A stretch of DNA of 64,000 nucleotides from Onstottus_B arcticum (lineage in GTDB: Bacteria > Acidobacteriota > Blastocatellia > UBA7656): the NCBI GenBank assembly GCA_038040485.1, contig JBBPIE010000002.1, positions 333,964-397,963 of the forward strand. Reading direction: 5' to 3'. Position 1 is the first letter of the stretch; the number at the start of each line of letters is the position of its first letter. Below the pieces are notes generated by a model. The model did not search any database and was not told where the DNA came from. It saw only the letters and a list, made by a program, of their open reading frames with translations. Positions 49,301 to 58,055 of the stretch are shown in pieces. The position numbers and the translations under genes are program-made.

Positions 49301-51760
49301 ATGTTTCAAGATTTGCGGTTCGGGTTGCGAATGTTGCTGAAGACGCCGGGATTCACGCTAATCGCCATATTCACGATTGCGCTCGGCATCGGCGCGAATA
49401 GCGCGATCTTCAGCCTCGTCAATGCGGTGCTCCTCAAGCCTCTGCCCTACCTGCAACCCGAGCGGTTGATGATGGTCTGGGAATCAAATGAGGAGCTGGC
49501 GAAAAATCATAGCAGTCCTTCACCCGGCAACTTTCTTGATTTGCAAGAACAGAGTGCGGCCTTCGACTCGGTCACGGCCTGGTATGAAACCGCGCGTACG
49601 CTCCAGGGAGAACACGATGCCGAGCAGGTGAATTCCGCGCTCGTCTCCGTCGAGTTCTTCCAAACGTTGGGCGTGCAAGCGGCGCTGGGCCGCGTCTTTC
49701 AGCCAGGCGAAATCACCGGGGTTGCGTTCGACGGAGCCAGCCAATATGCGAGCGGCGATCGCGTGGTCCTGATCAGTGACGCCCTATGGCGGCGGCGCTT
49801 CGGGGCTGATCCGGACATTGTCGGGAGAAAGACCAGGATCAATGGCCTCGAGTGGCAAGTGCTGGGTGTGATGCCTGCCGGGTTCGCGATGCCGAACCCG
49901 GAAGTTGATATGTGGGAGCCGTGGGGAGTCGAGCGTACTTACAGCGCGCCGCGGTTTCCCGAAGGACCGCCTCGCGATTGGCGGTTCCTCAAGGTGCTGA
50001 CACGGCTCAAGCCTGGAATAACAGTTGAGCAGGCGAACGCCCATCTGGACTCACTTTCAACCGAGCTGGCTGAACGTTATCCCAAGACCAATCGAGGCTG
50101 GCGTATGAGTCTCACGACATTTCATGACGAAGTGGTCGGCAAGACTCATCCGGCGTTGCTGTTGTTGTTTGCGGCCGTCGGGATGGTGCTGTTGATCTGT
50201 TGCGCAAACGTCGCGGGCTTGCTGATGGCGCGTGCGGCGGCGCGACAACGTGAAATCGCGGTCCGTTCGGCGCTGGGAGCTTCGAGGTTGCGTCTCGTGC
50301 GGCAACTGCTCACCGAGAGCTTGACCCTCGCGCTGCTTGGCGGCGCGGCAGGGCTTGCGCTGACTTTCTTCTGCCGGGATTTGCTGATCGCGCTGGCGCC
50401 GGCCGATGTGCCTCGGATCAATCAAGTGGCGGTTGACGGCCGCGTGCTGGTGTTTACCTTGATTGTGTCGATTGTCACCGGGCTGATCTTCGGCCTGGTT
50501 CCCGCCGTGAAAGGCACGCAGACAAACCTGACCTTGGCGCTCAAGGAAGGCGGCGCGAGAGGCGCAACCTCCGGCCCGTCTCTTCACCGATTCCTCAAGA
50601 CGACGATCATCGCCGAGATTGCCGTGGCGCTGGTGCTGCTGGCGGGGGCCGGTCTGCTCACCCGCAGCTTTGTTCATCTGCTGAGCGCCGATCCCGGATT
50701 CGATCCGCGGAATCTCTTGACGATGCACATCACGCTGGATGGCGCGGTGTATCGCGGGCGCGCGGCATTGTATTACCGGCAGTTGATCGAACGGCTGGAA
50801 GCGCGGCCCGGCGTCATCTCCGCCGCCGCCGTCACCACGCTGCCGATGAGCAACGTCGGGGTTGACTTTGATCGCCCGTACTGGCGGGAGGGCGACCGCG
50901 AACCGGGCGGCGAGGGCGACAAGGTAGACATTCGCATGGCTACGCCGGGTTACTTCAAGACGATGGGGATGGCGCTGCTCAAGGGGCGACAATTTACCGA
51001 CCAGGACCGAAGCGATACGCCTGCCGTGATCATTGTCAACGAAAGCATGGCGGACCATGTCTGGCCAAACGAAGACCCCCTCGGCAAACGCTTGATGATC
51101 GATTACACCCGCGGCAAATACGCTTACGAGGTAGTTGGCGTCACGCGCGGCATAAGCTACTACGGGCTCAGGAGCCGCCCGCAGCCCGAGGTATTCATTC
51201 CACATGCTCAGAACGCTTACTTGCCGATGAATGTCGTGGTTCGCACGGCAGTCGAGCCGGGACTGTTGATCAACGTGGTCAAGGATGAACTTCGGGCGCT
51301 CGATCCCGCGCAACCCGCGCACAACGTAGTGACCATGGAACAGTTCATCGCTAGATCGTTGTCGGCGGATCGTTTCTCGATGTGGCTGCTCGGACTGCTG
51401 TCCGCGCTGGCGCTCGTGCTGGCCGCGACCGGCGTTTATGGAGTGATGTCCTTTGGTGTTAATGAACGCACTCACGAATTCGGCGTGCGTCTGGCGATGG
51501 GCGCGAAAGCGTCGGACCTTGTGCGCCTGGTTTTGAAACAAGGCCTCAAGTTGGCGCTGCCGGGTGTAGCGATCGGTCTTGTCGGCGCGTTGGCTCTAAC
51601 GCGTTTGATGAAGAACTTGCTGTTCGACGTGAGCGCGACCGACCCGGCGACGTTCCTGACAATCACACTGCTGTTGACGCTGGTGGCACTGCTCGCTTGC
51701 TACTTGCCGGCGCGGCGCGCGGCGCGCGTGGATCCGATCATCGCGCTGCGTTCCGAGTGA
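49301..51760 (+). CDS. ADOP-family orphan ABC permease 9 (last of the array)
   Basis: 819 residues with no soluble N-terminal domain: it starts at MFQDLRFGLRMLLKTPGF, the point where that domain ends in its neighbours. GGGGGGACGAG precedes the ATG. First helix motif LGIGANSAIFSLVNAVLLKP; end RVDPIIALRSE. A GGREPGGEGDK-type loop interrupts the second periplasmic domain. The 158-bp leader with heptamer hairpins separates it from the rest, so it may be expressed separately. Confidence 0.92.
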   Translation: MFQDLRFGLRMLLKTPGFTLIAIFTIALGIGANSAIFSLVNAVLLKPLPYLQPERLMMVWESNEELAKNHSSPSPGNFLDLQEQSAAFDSVTAWYETARTLQGEHDAEQVNSALVSVEFFQTLGVQAALGRVFQPGEITGVAFDGASQYASGDRVVLISDALWRRRFGADPDIVGRKTRINGLEWQVLGVMPAGFAMPNPEVDMWEPWGVERTYSAPRFPEGPPRDWRFLKVLTRLKPGITVEQANAHLDSLSTELAERYPKTNRGWRMSLTTFHDEVVGKTHPALLLLFAAVGMVLLICCANVAGLLMARAAARQREIAVRSALGASRLRLVRQLLTESLTLALLGGAAGLALTFFCRDLLIALAPADVPRINQVAVDGRVLVFTLIVSIVTGLIFGLVPAVKGTQTNLTLALKEGGARGATSGPSLHRFLKTTIIAEIAVALVLLAGAGLLTRSFVHLLSADPGFDPRNLLTMHITLDGAVYRGRAALYYRQLIERLEARPGVISAAAVTTLPMSNVGVDFDRPYWREGDREPGGEGDKVDIRMATPGYFKTMGMALLKGRQFTDQDRSDTPAVIIVNESMADHVWPNEDPLGKRLMIDYTRGKYAYEVVGVTRGISYYGLRSRPQPEVFIPHAQNAYLPMNVVVRTAVEPGLLINVVKDELRALDPAQPAHNVVTMEQFIARSLSADRFSMWLLGLLSALALVLAATGVYGVMSFGVNERTHEFGVRLAMGAKASDLVRLVLKQGLKLALPGVAIGLVGALALTRLMKNLLFDVSATDPATFLTITLLLTLVALLACYLPARRAARVDPIIALRSE

Positions 51761-51775
51761 GCCATTGAATTCTGA

Positions 51776-52040
51776 TTGCCGGCTGCCGATTTCGATTGGC
51801 GGATCGAGAACGAAGTGGGGTCAAACAACAAAAACGGAAAGCCCGTAAAGCTAAATCTGTGGCTCCGTCGTTTTGATCGGCGTGATCGTCCCTCGCCGAT
51901 TTTGCGGGCCCACTGGCGGCAAGAGTGGGAAGCAGAGATGAGTTGCCGGGAACTGCTGCTGGCTGATTGGGAGAAGATCGACTGAAAACCAAGCTCAATG
52001 TGCTTTGCCCGCAGCCTTGGCGTGTTTTGGGATGCGTCAC
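51776..52040 (+). pseudogene. Broken 5' end of a further ADOP permease
   Basis: Right after permease 9 the sequence recapitulates the start of an array member: KPVKLNLWL..., then RAHWRQEWEAEMSCRELLLA and DWEKID. It breaks with a stop, then continues in another frame as a copy of the RSLGAFWDA region ending at GATGCGTCAC. One or two frameshifts and a stop make it non-functional, and the membrane part is missing. The CHAT gene begins about 200 bases on. Confidence 0.8.
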
Positions 52041-52250
52041 TAAGGTGACCGCAATTGCCTTCCTCGCCATCCGACCAAGCGTTTGGTAGTGTGACTATCA
52101 CATCAACTATGTCGTAGGATTCAACGTCTTCGGTTGGAAGGCGCTATGATCTACGGCAAGTGCGCGCAATCAGGGATATGGCTTGGACCGGTACCACGTG
52201 GTGATTACTAGGGATCCAAATGCGACCAGCAAATCGTGCGCGGTTCGTTT

Positions 52251-55200
52251 ATGCCTTACATAAAAGTGAGTTGGCCACGATTCATCAATAGCTGGGCGGT
52301 GAGATCTATCATCACCCTCCTGGCTTGCGCGCCGATGCTTGTGTTTGCGCAATCGACTGAAGAAACCGCTCTTCGTGCTCTCGCCGAGAACTTCTTCGCG
52401 GCTTATCAAAAGGAAGATATCGAAGCTCTGCAATCCATGATGGTTCTGACGTCTCCCGACTTCGCGGCTACGAAGCAACAAATACAAAAAGTATTCGCCG
52501 ACAACGAGAAGATTGAGATCAAGGGCTTAACAGTTCGCAAGCTCACCTTGGCCGGCGCAAAGGCAACTCTGCGCGTAAGCCTCGAGATGAGTGCTCTGGA
52601 TGCGAAGACCAAAGTAGCCGCCGCAGGATTTGGAACGATGGATTTCACTCTGCGCGCGGTCAAACAAGATCTAAGCGCGGTTAAACAAGATCCTCTCCCA
52701 GGCAACCAAGATGTGCGCGCGGTCAAACAAGATCCTCTCGCAGGCAACCAAGATGTGCGCGCGGTTAAACAGGATGTGCCTCGCGCGGCGACTGAGCCCG
52801 CCTGGAAGGTCTCGCAGTTCCTGCCTAGCGCCGAAGACCTCGCTGGTGCTCTTGTGGCGGCGAAGACTGATGAAGAGCGTAAGGCGTTGCTTGCCGCGGA
52901 CCCGGACCTGGTTACGCTCGACCTGCGGAAGGCTCTGTTGAATCAAGCGATCCGGTTCCTGAGTCAAGAGAACTATCCGCAGGTGATCGCGGCAGCTAAC
53001 CTCGCCAGCAGTGTCGCTGAACAGATCGGCGAAAAGGCGGGGAGTGCACGGGCGTTGAATCTCATCGGCATGGCTCACAAAGCGCTAGGAAACTATCCGG
53101 AAGCGTTGGACTATTATCAGAGGGGCTTTAAGCTCGGGGAGCAAGCGGGTGATAAGGCGGTCGCTCCCACTGTGCTGAACAACGCCGGGCTGGTTCTCTC
53201 CGCGCAAGGCAACTACGCCCGGGCGCTCGAGTCCTTTCAGAAAAGCCTCGTGCTTTCCGAAGAAGCGGGAAACAAGCCGACGGTTTCCCGCGTGCTAAAC
53301 AACCTCGGGCTGGTTCACTATATGCAAGGCAACTACGCACAAGCACTGGAGTACTTTCAAAAAGGCCTGACCCTCAAAGAACAGTTGAAGGATAGAAGCG
53401 GAATTCTCACCGGGCTGAATAACATCGGACAGGTTCACGCCACGCAAGGCAACTCTAAACAGGCGCTGGAGTATTACCAGAGGAGCCAGGTTGTCGCGGA
53501 AGAACTTGGAAACAAGGAAGGGCTGGCCGCCATACTGATCAATGTTGGTGAGATATACGGGAGTCAAAACAGCTATGATCTCGCGCTGAAGTCATATCAG
53601 CGGAGTCTTGCGCTCGCGGAAGTACAGGGCGCTAAAGAGGCAATTGCACAGGCCCTCAGCCACATAGCAGGTGCTTACTACTCGCAAGGAAATCACGAGA
53701 AGTCGCTCGAGTTCTCCCAGCGAGCGGGCGCCGTTGCTAAGCAGATCGGCAGTCCTGAACGGCTGTTGAACGCACGCACCATTGAAGGCAAAGCTCACCG
53801 CTCTCTCAACCGGTTCGTCGAGGCTCGTCAGGCTTTTCAAGAAGCCATTGACACAATAGAAACCGTCCGCGGCCAGCTCGCGGGCAATGAGCAACAGCAG
53901 GAACAATTCTTCGAGAACAAGGTTTCGCCTTATCAGGCAATGGTCGAATTGCTGATCGCTCAAAGCAAAAACAGCGAGGCGCTTGCTTATGCGGAACGCG
54001 CAAAAGCGCGAATGCTTCTGGATGTGTTGCGCAGCGGAAGAGTCAACATCGCCAAGGCGATGACTGCCCCGGAACAAGAACGCGAGCGAAAGTTCAGCAA
54101 CGACCTGGTCACGATCAACAACCAGATTTCCCGCGAGGCCTCACGCTCGCAACTCGATCCGTCCGGTCTGGCGACTCTCAAGGCGCAATTGCAAAAAGCG
54201 CGGCTCGACTACGAAGCGTTTCAAGCCACCTTGTATGCAGCTCATCCTGAACTAAAGGTACAGCGTGGGCAGGCTCAGCCAGTAACGGTGGAAGAAATAT
54301 CTGCCCTCCTGCCTGATGCCGGGAGCGCGTTGCTCGAGTATGTAGTGACCGACGAGAACGTCTATCTGTTTGTGGCAACCAGAACGAGTGAAGCAGATCA
54401 AGGCAACCTGGATCTGAAAGCCTACCTGCTCGAGATCAAACGAAAAGATCTGATCGAACGAGCTGGGCGGTTTCGCAAACAACTGGCCGCGCGAGACCTT
54501 GGCTTTCGGGACGCTGCGCGCGCGTTGTATGACTTGCTGCTGAGACCGGCGCAGGCGCAGATAAACGGCAAGACCACGCTGGTCGTCGTCCCTGACGACG
54601 TGTTATGGGAGCTTCCGTTTCAAGCTTTGCTATCCGCGCAGAATCGCTTTCTGCTGGAAGACTATGCTATTTCTTACACGCCTTCACTCACCGTGCTCCG
54701 CGAGATGCTCAGGCTGCGCAAAACAAGGAGCTCAAGCCATCCTATAAGCTTGCTGGCTATGGGCAATCCGGCTCTTGGGAGCAAAGCGAAAGAGCGCCTC
54801 AAGGTGACGCCTAGAGATGAAAAACTCGATCCATTACCCGAAGCGGAAAACGAGGTGAAGGCTCTGGCTCAGTTGTATGGCGCGTCGCGCAGCAAGGTCT
54901 ACGTTGGCGCGGAGGCTCGCGAGGACCGGCTAAAGGCGGAGGCGTCCAAGTTCACGCTTTTGCATCTTGCAACTCACGGAATACTTAACGACGCCAGCCC
55001 GATGTATTCACAGATTGTCCTTTCGCAAGACGACCGCAGCGTGACCGAGGATGGGCTGTTGGAATCATGGGAGATAATGAAGCTTGATTTGAAAGCGGAT
55101 CTCGTGGTTCTGTCTGCGTGCGAAACGGCCCGAGGAAGAGTGGGTGCGGGTGAGGGAGTGATCGGTTTGACATGGGCTTTGTTTGTGGCAGGGAGTCCGA

Positions 55201-55415
55201 CGACTGTGGTCAGCCAATGGAAAGTAGACTCGGCCAGCACAACGCAGTTGATGTTGGAGTTTCACCGCAAGCTAAAGAACGGGATGATCAGTGGGAACAA
55301 GGGGATTGGAACAGCGAGAGCGTTGCAGCAAGCGGCAATGAAGTTGCTGCGCGGCAACGAGTATCGACATCCGTTCTACTGGGCCGGCTTTGTTGTGATG
55401 GGAGCTGGAGACTGA
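52251..55415 (+). CDS. Exported TPR-CHAT domain protein
   Basis: 1054 residues from ATG 52251. An N-terminal signal (IITLLACAPMLVFAQS) precedes an NTF2/SnoaL-like region (ALRALAENFFAAYQKEDIEA). An internal repeat stretch of QDVRAVKQDPLAGN units follows, then about eight TPR motifs (A-L-x-Y-Y/F-Q-x-G pattern, roughly residues 240-560) and a C-terminal CHAT domain. The caspase-like dyad is visible: His909 in LLHLATHG and Cys957 in VVLSACETARG. CHAT domains act as proteases or degenerate scaffolds; both catalytic residues are kept, so protease activity is likely. It converges on an operon with a sigma factor and anti-sigma-like protein, a linkage often seen in acidobacteria. The signal suggests a periplasmic or surface location. 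Target unknown. Confidence 0.9.
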   Translation: MPYIKVSWPRFINSWAVRSIITLLACAPMLVFAQSTEETALRALAENFFAAYQKEDIEALQSMMVLTSPDFAATKQQIQKVFADNEKIEIKGLTVRKLTLAGAKATLRVSLEMSALDAKTKVAAAGFGTMDFTLRAVKQDLSAVKQDPLPGNQDVRAVKQDPLAGNQDVRAVKQDVPRAATEPAWKVSQFLPSAEDLAGALVAAKTDEERKALLAADPDLVTLDLRKALLNQAIRFLSQENYPQVIAAANLASSVAEQIGEKAGSARALNLIGMAHKALGNYPEALDYYQRGFKLGEQAGDKAVAPTVLNNAGLVLSAQGNYARALESFQKSLVLSEEAGNKPTVSRVLNNLGLVHYMQGNYAQALEYFQKGLTLKEQLKDRSGILTGLNNIGQVHATQGNSKQALEYYQRSQVVAEELGNKEGLAAILINVGEIYGSQNSYDLALKSYQRSLALAEVQGAKEAIAQALSHIAGAYYSQGNHEKSLEFSQRAGAVAKQIGSPERLLNARTIEGKAHRSLNRFVEARQAFQEAIDTIETVRGQLAGNEQQQEQFFENKVSPYQAMVELLIAQSKNSEALAYAERAKARMLLDVLRSGRVNIAKAMTAPEQERERKFSNDLVTINNQISREASRSQLDPSGLATLKAQLQKARLDYEAFQATLYAAHPELKVQRGQAQPVTVEEISALLPDAGSALLEYVVTDENVYLFVATRTSEADQGNLDLKAYLLEIKRKDLIERAGRFRKQLAARDLGFRDAARALYDLLLRPAQAQINGKTTLVVVPDDVLWELPFQALLSAQNRFLLEDYAISYTPSLTVLREMLRLRKTRSSSHPISLLAMGNPALGSKAKERLKVTPRDEKLDPLPEAENEVKALAQLYGASRSKVYVGAEAREDRLKAEASKFTLLHLATHGILNDASPMYSQIVLSQDDRSVTEDGLLESWEIMKLDLKADLVVLSACETARGRVGAGEGVIGLTWALFVAGSPTTVVSQWKVDSASTTQLMLEFHRKLKNGMISGNKGIGTARALQQAAMKLLRGNEYRHPFYWAGFVVMGAGD
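52652..52779 (+). repeat. 42-bp tandem repeat inside the CHAT gene
   Basis: Three partial-to-complete units of GCGCGGTCAAACAAGATCCT followed by CTCNCAGGCAACCAAGATGT stand in tandem and encode AVKQDPLAGNQDVR repeats. The near identity of units shows recent expansion in a linker between two domains. Confidence 0.7.
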
Positions 55416-55456
55416 GGGTCCGGCTTGTTGACTACGGTGGTTTCCACAAATGTCTT

Positions 55457-55553
55457 CTCTGCGTCGGGCTCTGCGTCTCCGTGTCTCTGCGGTTAGTCAA
55501 CCTCGAAACCCTACTAACCGCAGAGGCGCCGAGACGCAGAGCCCGACGCAGAG
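55457..55553. terminator. 40-bp-arm hairpin between convergent genes
   Basis: CTCTGCGTCGGGCTCTGCGT... (55457-55496) pairs with its inverse (55514-55553) with about four mismatches and a 17-base loop. It sits between the CHAT stop (55415) and the end of the anti-sigma gene (55572), the position of a bidirectional terminator. The right part matches the hairpin at 30094-30113. Confidence 0.6.
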
Positions 55554-55571
55554 GATTGAGGTTAAGCTTCG

Positions 55572-56858
55572 CTACCTGGCTTGTCTCAACGACAGCACGT
55601 CGCGTAGCAGCTTACGCACGATCTGAGATTTCTGATTCGCTCGATAAAGCGTCTTGAATTCCCGTTCAGCATCATCCAACAGCCCCGCCCGTTGGTATAG
55701 AACTCCCAAGACAAGATGCGAGTTGGGATATGACTGTTCTGCGCGTTCTAATTCTTTGGCCTTCGACAATTCCAAAACTCTGAACTTCGCATCAGGCGCT
55801 GGAGGCGTGGGTGATAAGATCTCGTTGCCTTCCTTGATAGCTTTCACTTGCCAGGAATAAAGACCGCCGCGTTCGAGAGGCTCTGGTGGCGTCCAGGTTG
55901 TCCCCGTTTGCTGCTGACTCGAAGTTATCTTGTTAAAGCTGGGGTCATAAACGGTAATCAGGTAACTGGTTGCTCCGCTCAAAGGTCGCCAGCGAAAGGT
56001 AGGCCGATCTGTTTTGACCACAGTGCCGAGGGGACCAATAAGACCGAAGGCAAGTCCCTCGCCGCGGCTCCCCATAAGCGATCCGGCTCTCCCGCCGAGC
56101 CCCTGCAGCTCTGATGGACTGTCCACCCGCTTGTTCGTCAAGCCGGACTTGACCGCTTGTTGATAAGACAACGGAAGTGATTCCAATCCTGTAACCTTGC
56201 CATCCTTGTCGATCGCAACAAGGCCACTACCGTCGTGAATCTCATCTACGGCTTGCGCAGGAACTTGCTGGGTATCCGCGGTCTGCGGTTGCGGTTCTGC
56301 GACGGCTGGCGGGGGTGTTTCGCCCTGCTGGTGAAGCTCGCTTATTTGCGTATTCAGGTTGGCGTTGTCTTCCCGCAACAGAAGCGTAGCTATCAAGATG
56401 CAAAGCAGCACCGCGGATGCCGCAGCGGCTAACTGAATCGGAATTCGAAATGCCAACGCGCGCCAGAAGGCACCGTTTTTTCTGGTTGAAGCCTGTGAAG
56501 GAAGACGTTCTACTTCCGGATAAGTTGTCATCTCTGCTCTAAAAGCGCGCAGGTCAGCGATCTCTGTCGCGCACGGCGCGCACAGGTCCAGGTGGCTTTC
56601 AAGAATCGCTCGTTCCACCTCGCCCAGACGTTCATCCACGTAGTCGGCCGACTCTTCGTAGGTAGGATGGATTGGGTCTATCGCTTGCAAATCAGAGCGT
56701 AGAACGTCGCCTATTACTCGTGTTCGCTGCTCTGGCTCGAAATGCTCGCGACAGGCTTTGCACTCGGCAATGTGGTCCAAAGCCACGAGCAGTTCAGCCG
56801 GCGACATCAGCCGGTTGTAGTAACCTTCAATCTGTCGAGCTGTCAGGTGTTCCGACAA
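55572..56858 (-). CDS. Zinc-finger anti-sigma-like membrane protein
   Basis: 428 residues. Two zinc-binding clusters of the anti-sigma type appear in the cytoplasmic part: H29...C33-x2-C36 (DHIAECKACREHF) and H89...C93-x2-C96 (ESHLDLCAPCATEI). One membrane helix lies at about 141-162 (QLAAAASAVLLCILIATLLL). The periplasmic part has a Pro/Gln linker, a region with GRAGSLMGSRGEG, a fibronectin-like beta domain (TFRWRPLSGATSYLITVYDP; YSWQVKAI) and a C-terminal TPR-like helix pair (NSHLVLGVLYQRAGLLDDAE). It is the last gene of the ADOP, sigma, anti-sigma operon and probably holds the sigma factor at the membrane. Confidence 0.85.
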   Translation of the reverse strand: MSEHLTARQIEGYYNRLMSPAELLVALDHIAECKACREHFEPEQRTRVIGDVLRSDLQAIDPIHPTYEESADYVDERLGEVERAILESHLDLCAPCATEIADLRAFRAEMTTYPEVERLPSQASTRKNGAFWRALAFRIPIQLAAAASAVLLCILIATLLLREDNANLNTQISELHQQGETPPPAVAEPQPQTADTQQVPAQAVDEIHDGSGLVAIDKDGKVTGLESLPLSYQQAVKSGLTNKRVDSPSELQGLGGRAGSLMGSRGEGLAFGLIGPLGTVVKTDRPTFRWRPLSGATSYLITVYDPSFNKITSSQQQTGTTWTPPEPLERGGLYSWQVKAIKEGNEILSPTPPAPDAKFRVLELSKAKELERAEQSYPNSHLVLGVLYQRAGLLDDAEREFKTLYRANQKSQIVRKLLRDVLSLRQAR

Positions 56859-56941
56859 TAAACAGTCCTCCTTACCCTTAGCTAAGACGCGGAATGATCT
56901 GGGATATTACTACCGGCAAATGATTTGTTCATTTCCTCGTC

Positions 56942-58018
56942 TCAATACTCCTTCATTCGCCGGGCGAGCCGTTCGCGGGCCGACTTGCGCAGATTGATCA
57001 CTTGCTGTCGAGTGATGCCCAGATGGCTTGCGATCGTGAGGTCGTCCAGCGGCAAGTCGTTCCATATTGAAGCAAGATGTTCGGGTTGGATAACCAGCGC
57101 ATCGGCAATCTCGCGTAGCGTGGCGATTCCGGCAATAGGGAAAACCGAGACCACATCGCCCCCATCCGCATCCTTGAGGTTCAGCAGGAGCGCCGCACGT
57201 TGTTGCGGCTTCAGTTGACATATTTCCACCCAAAGCTGTTGAAGATACCGTCGCCGCTGAAGCTCGATGTCCGCCGTTGGACGCGGGTCAGGCATGCGTT
57301 CAAGAGGATCGTCGGGTTCGTCTTCCTCCGCACCGGCCTGATGCGCATGGTCTTCGACGCCACTCCACTCAGCGACCAGATTGACCAGATCGTCGAGACC
57401 CACGCAGGAGCCGGCGTATCTAAAGATTGCGCCTAGCAGAGAGGCCAGGTCGAGGCGCTGAAGATCGTTCGACGACAAGCCAGCTCGCTCGGATGCTTGA
57501 ACATCGCCGCGCAACTCCTGAATGCGCCTGCTGCCGGCCAGCCCTTTCGTTTGATTTCCCCAGGCGCCCAGTCCGCAAAGCCAGTCCTTGTCTTCGCCTT
57601 CCCAAACGGCGAAACTCGGGCGATGAGCCAACAGATAGCGCAGCCTGTTTTTGAGCATGTGACGCTGCGGATACTTCCGGCGCAGGTGCTCGTGCCACGC
57701 GCTATAAGTTATTGCGGCAACATAGCTGCGAAAATTGTTCACATGTCGTTCATCGGGTTTCTCTCTAAGCTGGCTCAACCGAGAAAGTAGTTGGACAAGG
57801 ACTTCGCCGCGCATCTCTTCAGCGTCGTCACTCGCGCGACTGTCTCCTGACCGCCCGCGAGAGACATGCATCTTATGTCTGATGATTTTTGTGATGATCG
57901 GTTCGGCGTGATCGGAAACAAGTTGCGCTAATAGGCGCTGTGAGTCACTTTCATCTATCGCTCGGAGAAACGGCAGCAACAATCTATCAGTCTGTTGCAC
58001 CACCTCGCCTCTTTCCAT
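56942..58018 (-). CDS. Divergent sigma-70-family RNA polymerase sigma factor
   Basis: 358 residues, much longer than a normal ECF factor. Region 2 is recognisable as EMRGEVLVQLLSRLSQL, then NNFRSYVAAITYSAWHEHLR and RKYPQR. An insert of about 150 residues follows. Region 4 is LPLDDLTIASHLGITRQQVI, then NLRKSARERLARRM, a clear helix-turn-helix. ATG 58018 is selected because the frame upstream overlaps the permease gene in another frame. It lies 37 bp after the ADOP gene and 83 bp before the zinc-finger protein, so sigma and anti-sigma are co-transcribed with a permease. Which promoters it reads is unknown. Confidence 0.8.
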   Translation of the reverse strand: MERGEVVQQTDRLLLPFLRAIDESDSQRLLAQLVSDHAEPIITKIIRHKMHVSRGRSGDSRASDDAEEMRGEVLVQLLSRLSQLREKPDERHVNNFRSYVAAITYSAWHEHLRRKYPQRHMLKNRLRYLLAHRPSFAVWEGEDKDWLCGLGAWGNQTKGLAGSRRIQELRGDVQASERAGLSSNDLQRLDLASLLGAIFRYAGSCVGLDDLVNLVAEWSGVEDHAHQAGAEEDEPDDPLERMPDPRPTADIELQRRRYLQQLWVEICQLKPQQRAALLLNLKDADGGDVVSVFPIAGIATLREIADALVIQPEHLASIWNDLPLDDLTIASHLGITRQQVINLRKSARERLARRMKEY

Positions 58019-58055
58019 AGGCCAGCCGCCGAACCTCAGATCAACAAGAGAGTAA

